Shown in pieces: positions 61,901-64,000 of a stretch of 64,000 bases of DNA. Source of the stretch: Coriolopsis trogii (lineage: Eukaryota; Basidiomycota; Agaricomycetes; Polyporales; Polyporaceae); the NCBI GenBank assembly GCA_020543525.1, contig JAHYIO010000036.1, positions 2,108,001 to 2,172,000 of the forward strand, given 5' to 3'. The position numbers and the translations under genes are program-made. The notes beneath the pieces were generated by a model that saw only the letters and a list, made by a program, of their open reading frames with translations, was not told where the DNA came from and searched no databases. How positions within the stretch are numbered: position 1 is the stretch's first letter; every line of letters starts with the position of its first letter.

Positions 61901-63942
61901 CCAGTACCGTTCCTCGTCGAAAGGCCGCCCAAACGTGATGTTATCGCGGACTGTCGCGTTCTGTATCCATGCGCTCTGTGGGCAGTACGCGACCGATCCC
62001 TTGAAGCGGACGGTTCCCGCAGTGCAGCGCATCTCTCCAATCATGCCTTCTAGCAGAGACGACTTGCCAGAGCCGACGGGACCTGCAACTCAAAGTGTCA
62101 GTGTTGCGCTGTACAAGCCAGCATGTCCATGAACTAACCAACGATAGCGGTCAGTTGTCCTTCCGGTATCGTCAGGTTGACGTCCTTAAGCTTGAAAGTT
62201 GATTCCTGGCTCAGTGGTTCACTGGACGCGGCGATCTTCTTGTTGACCTTCTTGTCGCCCTTCTTCTTCTTCCCCTTGCCAGGAGCCTCAGGAGGAGGGC
62301 CATCCCAGACAAACTCGGCATTCACGACCTCGACTGCATTCTTCATGTCGACATCTTGGATCTTCGTCTCCTCGAGGGTCTCCGCATCGAAGACGTCATA
62401 TAATCGACCGATGGCATTGTACGCATCGGCAGACGTGCTGAGGGCAAGGGCTATATATTACTCGTCAGCGCGCGCTTCGGAAGATATCTCGAACGATGGC
62501 TTACGCATGAACATGAGGGGCATGCGGAGGAGCTGGAACAGGGTGAGAGACGCGAAGATGTTGGCGGGGTTGAGCGAATGGCCCGTCACCGAGTAAACCA
62601 CAAAGGCCAACACGCTAGCAAGGGCTGGCAGGGAGATGGCGACGGCGTTGTTGGCTGACCGAATGATGAGAAGTGCTCGAACGTAACTGGACGACATCTT
62701 CAGGCATACGTTCCCAGCTTGCATAGACTAGAGACGTACCCCATTTCCTTTCCGCGTAGATCCGCGATACGGTTCAAGTACGGTTCTTCCCATGCGAAAT
62801 ACTTGATGATCTTCATCGAACCTAGGAGCTCCTGTAGCAGCTTGGCACGCTTGTCCGTCCATATCATAGACTTGTGGCGAATTTTGATGAACTGCTTCAT
62901 AACGAGGGTTTGGATGGGCGTCATGAGAACGAAGAACGCGAAGCCAGCGAGCGCAGAGGGGCCCAAGTTGATCAGGAGGAGGATAAGACAGATGATCATC
63001 TGCACCGGACCCGTGAGACCGAGCTGTAGAAAGGAGCAGCAGAAGTCTATGCGCGAGACGTCGGTGGAAATATGGTTGACTAGTTTGCCATTGGTGAGGG
63101 TAGCGCGTGCGCGGGATGTTAATCTGAGGGAGCGCGCATATATGGCGGTGATCAGACCGCCCCGCAGGAGAACACCGGTAGACGCTGCCCGATAGAAGAA
63201 GTGATGTGTGCAGAGTGACGCAACAGCCTGGAGAGCAAGGAGGCCGATTGCGAGTCCAACGCCTTTGCCAATGGGCGGGATGTCGTCGTACTGTCCAGCA
63301 CGGTGCGCGCTAGTGAAGATGATGTCATGAGGCAATTACTTGGCAAGAGAGATGAAGACGACATACGTATATGATTCTGTCGCAAACGTGATAAGGGCCT
63401 ACAATTGTGAATAAGTCGCACGTTGGGGGAGAAAGAATTATGCACTACGAACCTTGACCAGGAGCGGAGTGCACACCTGGGACACATCTGCGGTGAGTTT
63501 AAGAATGCCACCGGACCAGAACCACCATTTGACACTATCATTCATCGCCAGGAGGAGACTTGCCCGCTTCTTGCCATCCTTCTCCCGCCATTGCTTCTCG
63601 CGTTCTGAGCGTACACCACGGAGGGACCACCAGACCCCGCGCCAACCAGGCCCGACCTCTCCGTTGGCGAGACGCTTGTTATATTCCTCTGCAGCGACCC
63701 GCCGTCTCTCGAACGAGTCGATGATCCTCTCCGCGACTACGGCAGCGGCACGACTGTCCTGAAGCTTGTAGAGGTCGGTCGCCTCGAGCGGACGGGCGTA
63801 TCCGAGGGACATGAGGGGGGTGATCCACCCGAAGGTAAGGCGATCGTACCATGACGCGTTGACTTCAGGGATGATATCAGCGTCGTCGAGGGAAGCTTTG
63901 GGGGGAGGGACGTCGTTTGGGAGGAGGAGTTGTTTTGGGCTC
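58987..63942 (-). CDS. ABCC-type (MRP/YOR1-like) ABC transporter, N-terminus outside the window
   Basis: ATP-driven exporter of organic anions or drugs in a plasma or vacuolar membrane. Order: [52 protein letters not shown], then a first membrane domain ([36 protein letters not shown]), NBD1 with Walker [14 protein letters not shown], signature [12 protein letters not shown] and Walker [13 protein letters not shown] (Asp instead of the catalytic Glu, as usual in ABCC NBD1), an acidic linker, a second membrane domain ([20 protein letters not shown]), and NBD2 with signature [17 protein letters not shown] and Walker [13 protein letters not shown]; the H-loop AHRLRTI is split by an intron. It ends AAEKAKEA. 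Upstream exons beyond 63942 lie outside the window or are not visible. Confidence 0.94.
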
Positions 63943-64000
63943 CTGTCGAGGACAAGTCAAAATGGAGAGGGCGATGGAGGTGGCAATCAGCGAATGCGTA

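Noticed and set aside
1..64000. tRNA, rRNA, CRISPR or bacterial-type defence features
   Set aside because: By eye I found no B-box-like tRNA pattern with a matching A-box, no rRNA and no regular repeat-spacer array. A covariance-model scan could still find a small RNA gene that I missed.

Overview
The window looks like nuclear DNA of a basidiomycete fungus, most likely an Agaricomycete. It has dense genes on both strands, many very short GT-AG introns (about 48-75 bases), GC- and CpG-rich coding sequence, a cerato-platanin, a PAS-GATA regulator, ERG28 and peroxisomal beta-oxidation enzymes. There are no operons, and the gene models below were spliced by eye from frame continuity and family conservation. 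No species is assigned.

Layout, left: the 3' end of an unrecognised plus-strand gene (2-1027, frame disrupted). Then on the minus strand come a cerato-platanin (1283-1853), a very large acidic disordered protein ending in a CaaX box (2827-7751), a Ser/Thr-rich GPI-anchored wall protein (8113-9152), a PRMT5 arginine methyltransferase (9482-12537) and an ankyrin protein (12848-13829).

Middle: a PAS-GATA transcription factor (15363-18009), the PP1 regulator SDS22 (19076-20639) and a CCDC174-like protein (21330-22760) on plus; a metallo-beta-lactamase-fold protein on minus (22781-23950); a medium-chain reductase on plus (25269-26607); a tail-anchored hypothetical on minus (26959-29086) divergent from thiamine pyrophosphokinase on plus (29301-30672); a 1200-residue disordered hypothetical on minus (31802-35455) divergent from ERG28 on plus (35917-36556); and an F-box/LRR protein on plus (39198-41606).

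Right: a 7 kb gene-free island (41607-48599) holds two TA-flanked terminal-inverted-repeat elements. One is 1575 bases long and almost free of CpG; the other is a 455-base MITE. Then follow a vacuolar Ca2+/H+ exchanger (48600-51348, plus) and, on minus, a peroxisomal multifunctional enzyme (52350-56728, C-terminus AKL), an alpha-methylacyl-CoA racemase (56992-58592, C-terminus PKL) and an ABCC transporter running off the window (58987-63942).

Most genes are conserved housekeeping or signalling genes. The one neighbourhood with an evident shared job is racemase plus multifunctional enzyme, which act in sequence on branched acyl-CoAs in the peroxisome. The least explained items are the CaaX acidic protein with its exon-encoded repeats and the CpG-depleted transposon. 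No defence system, CRISPR array, rRNA gene or convincing tRNA was seen.
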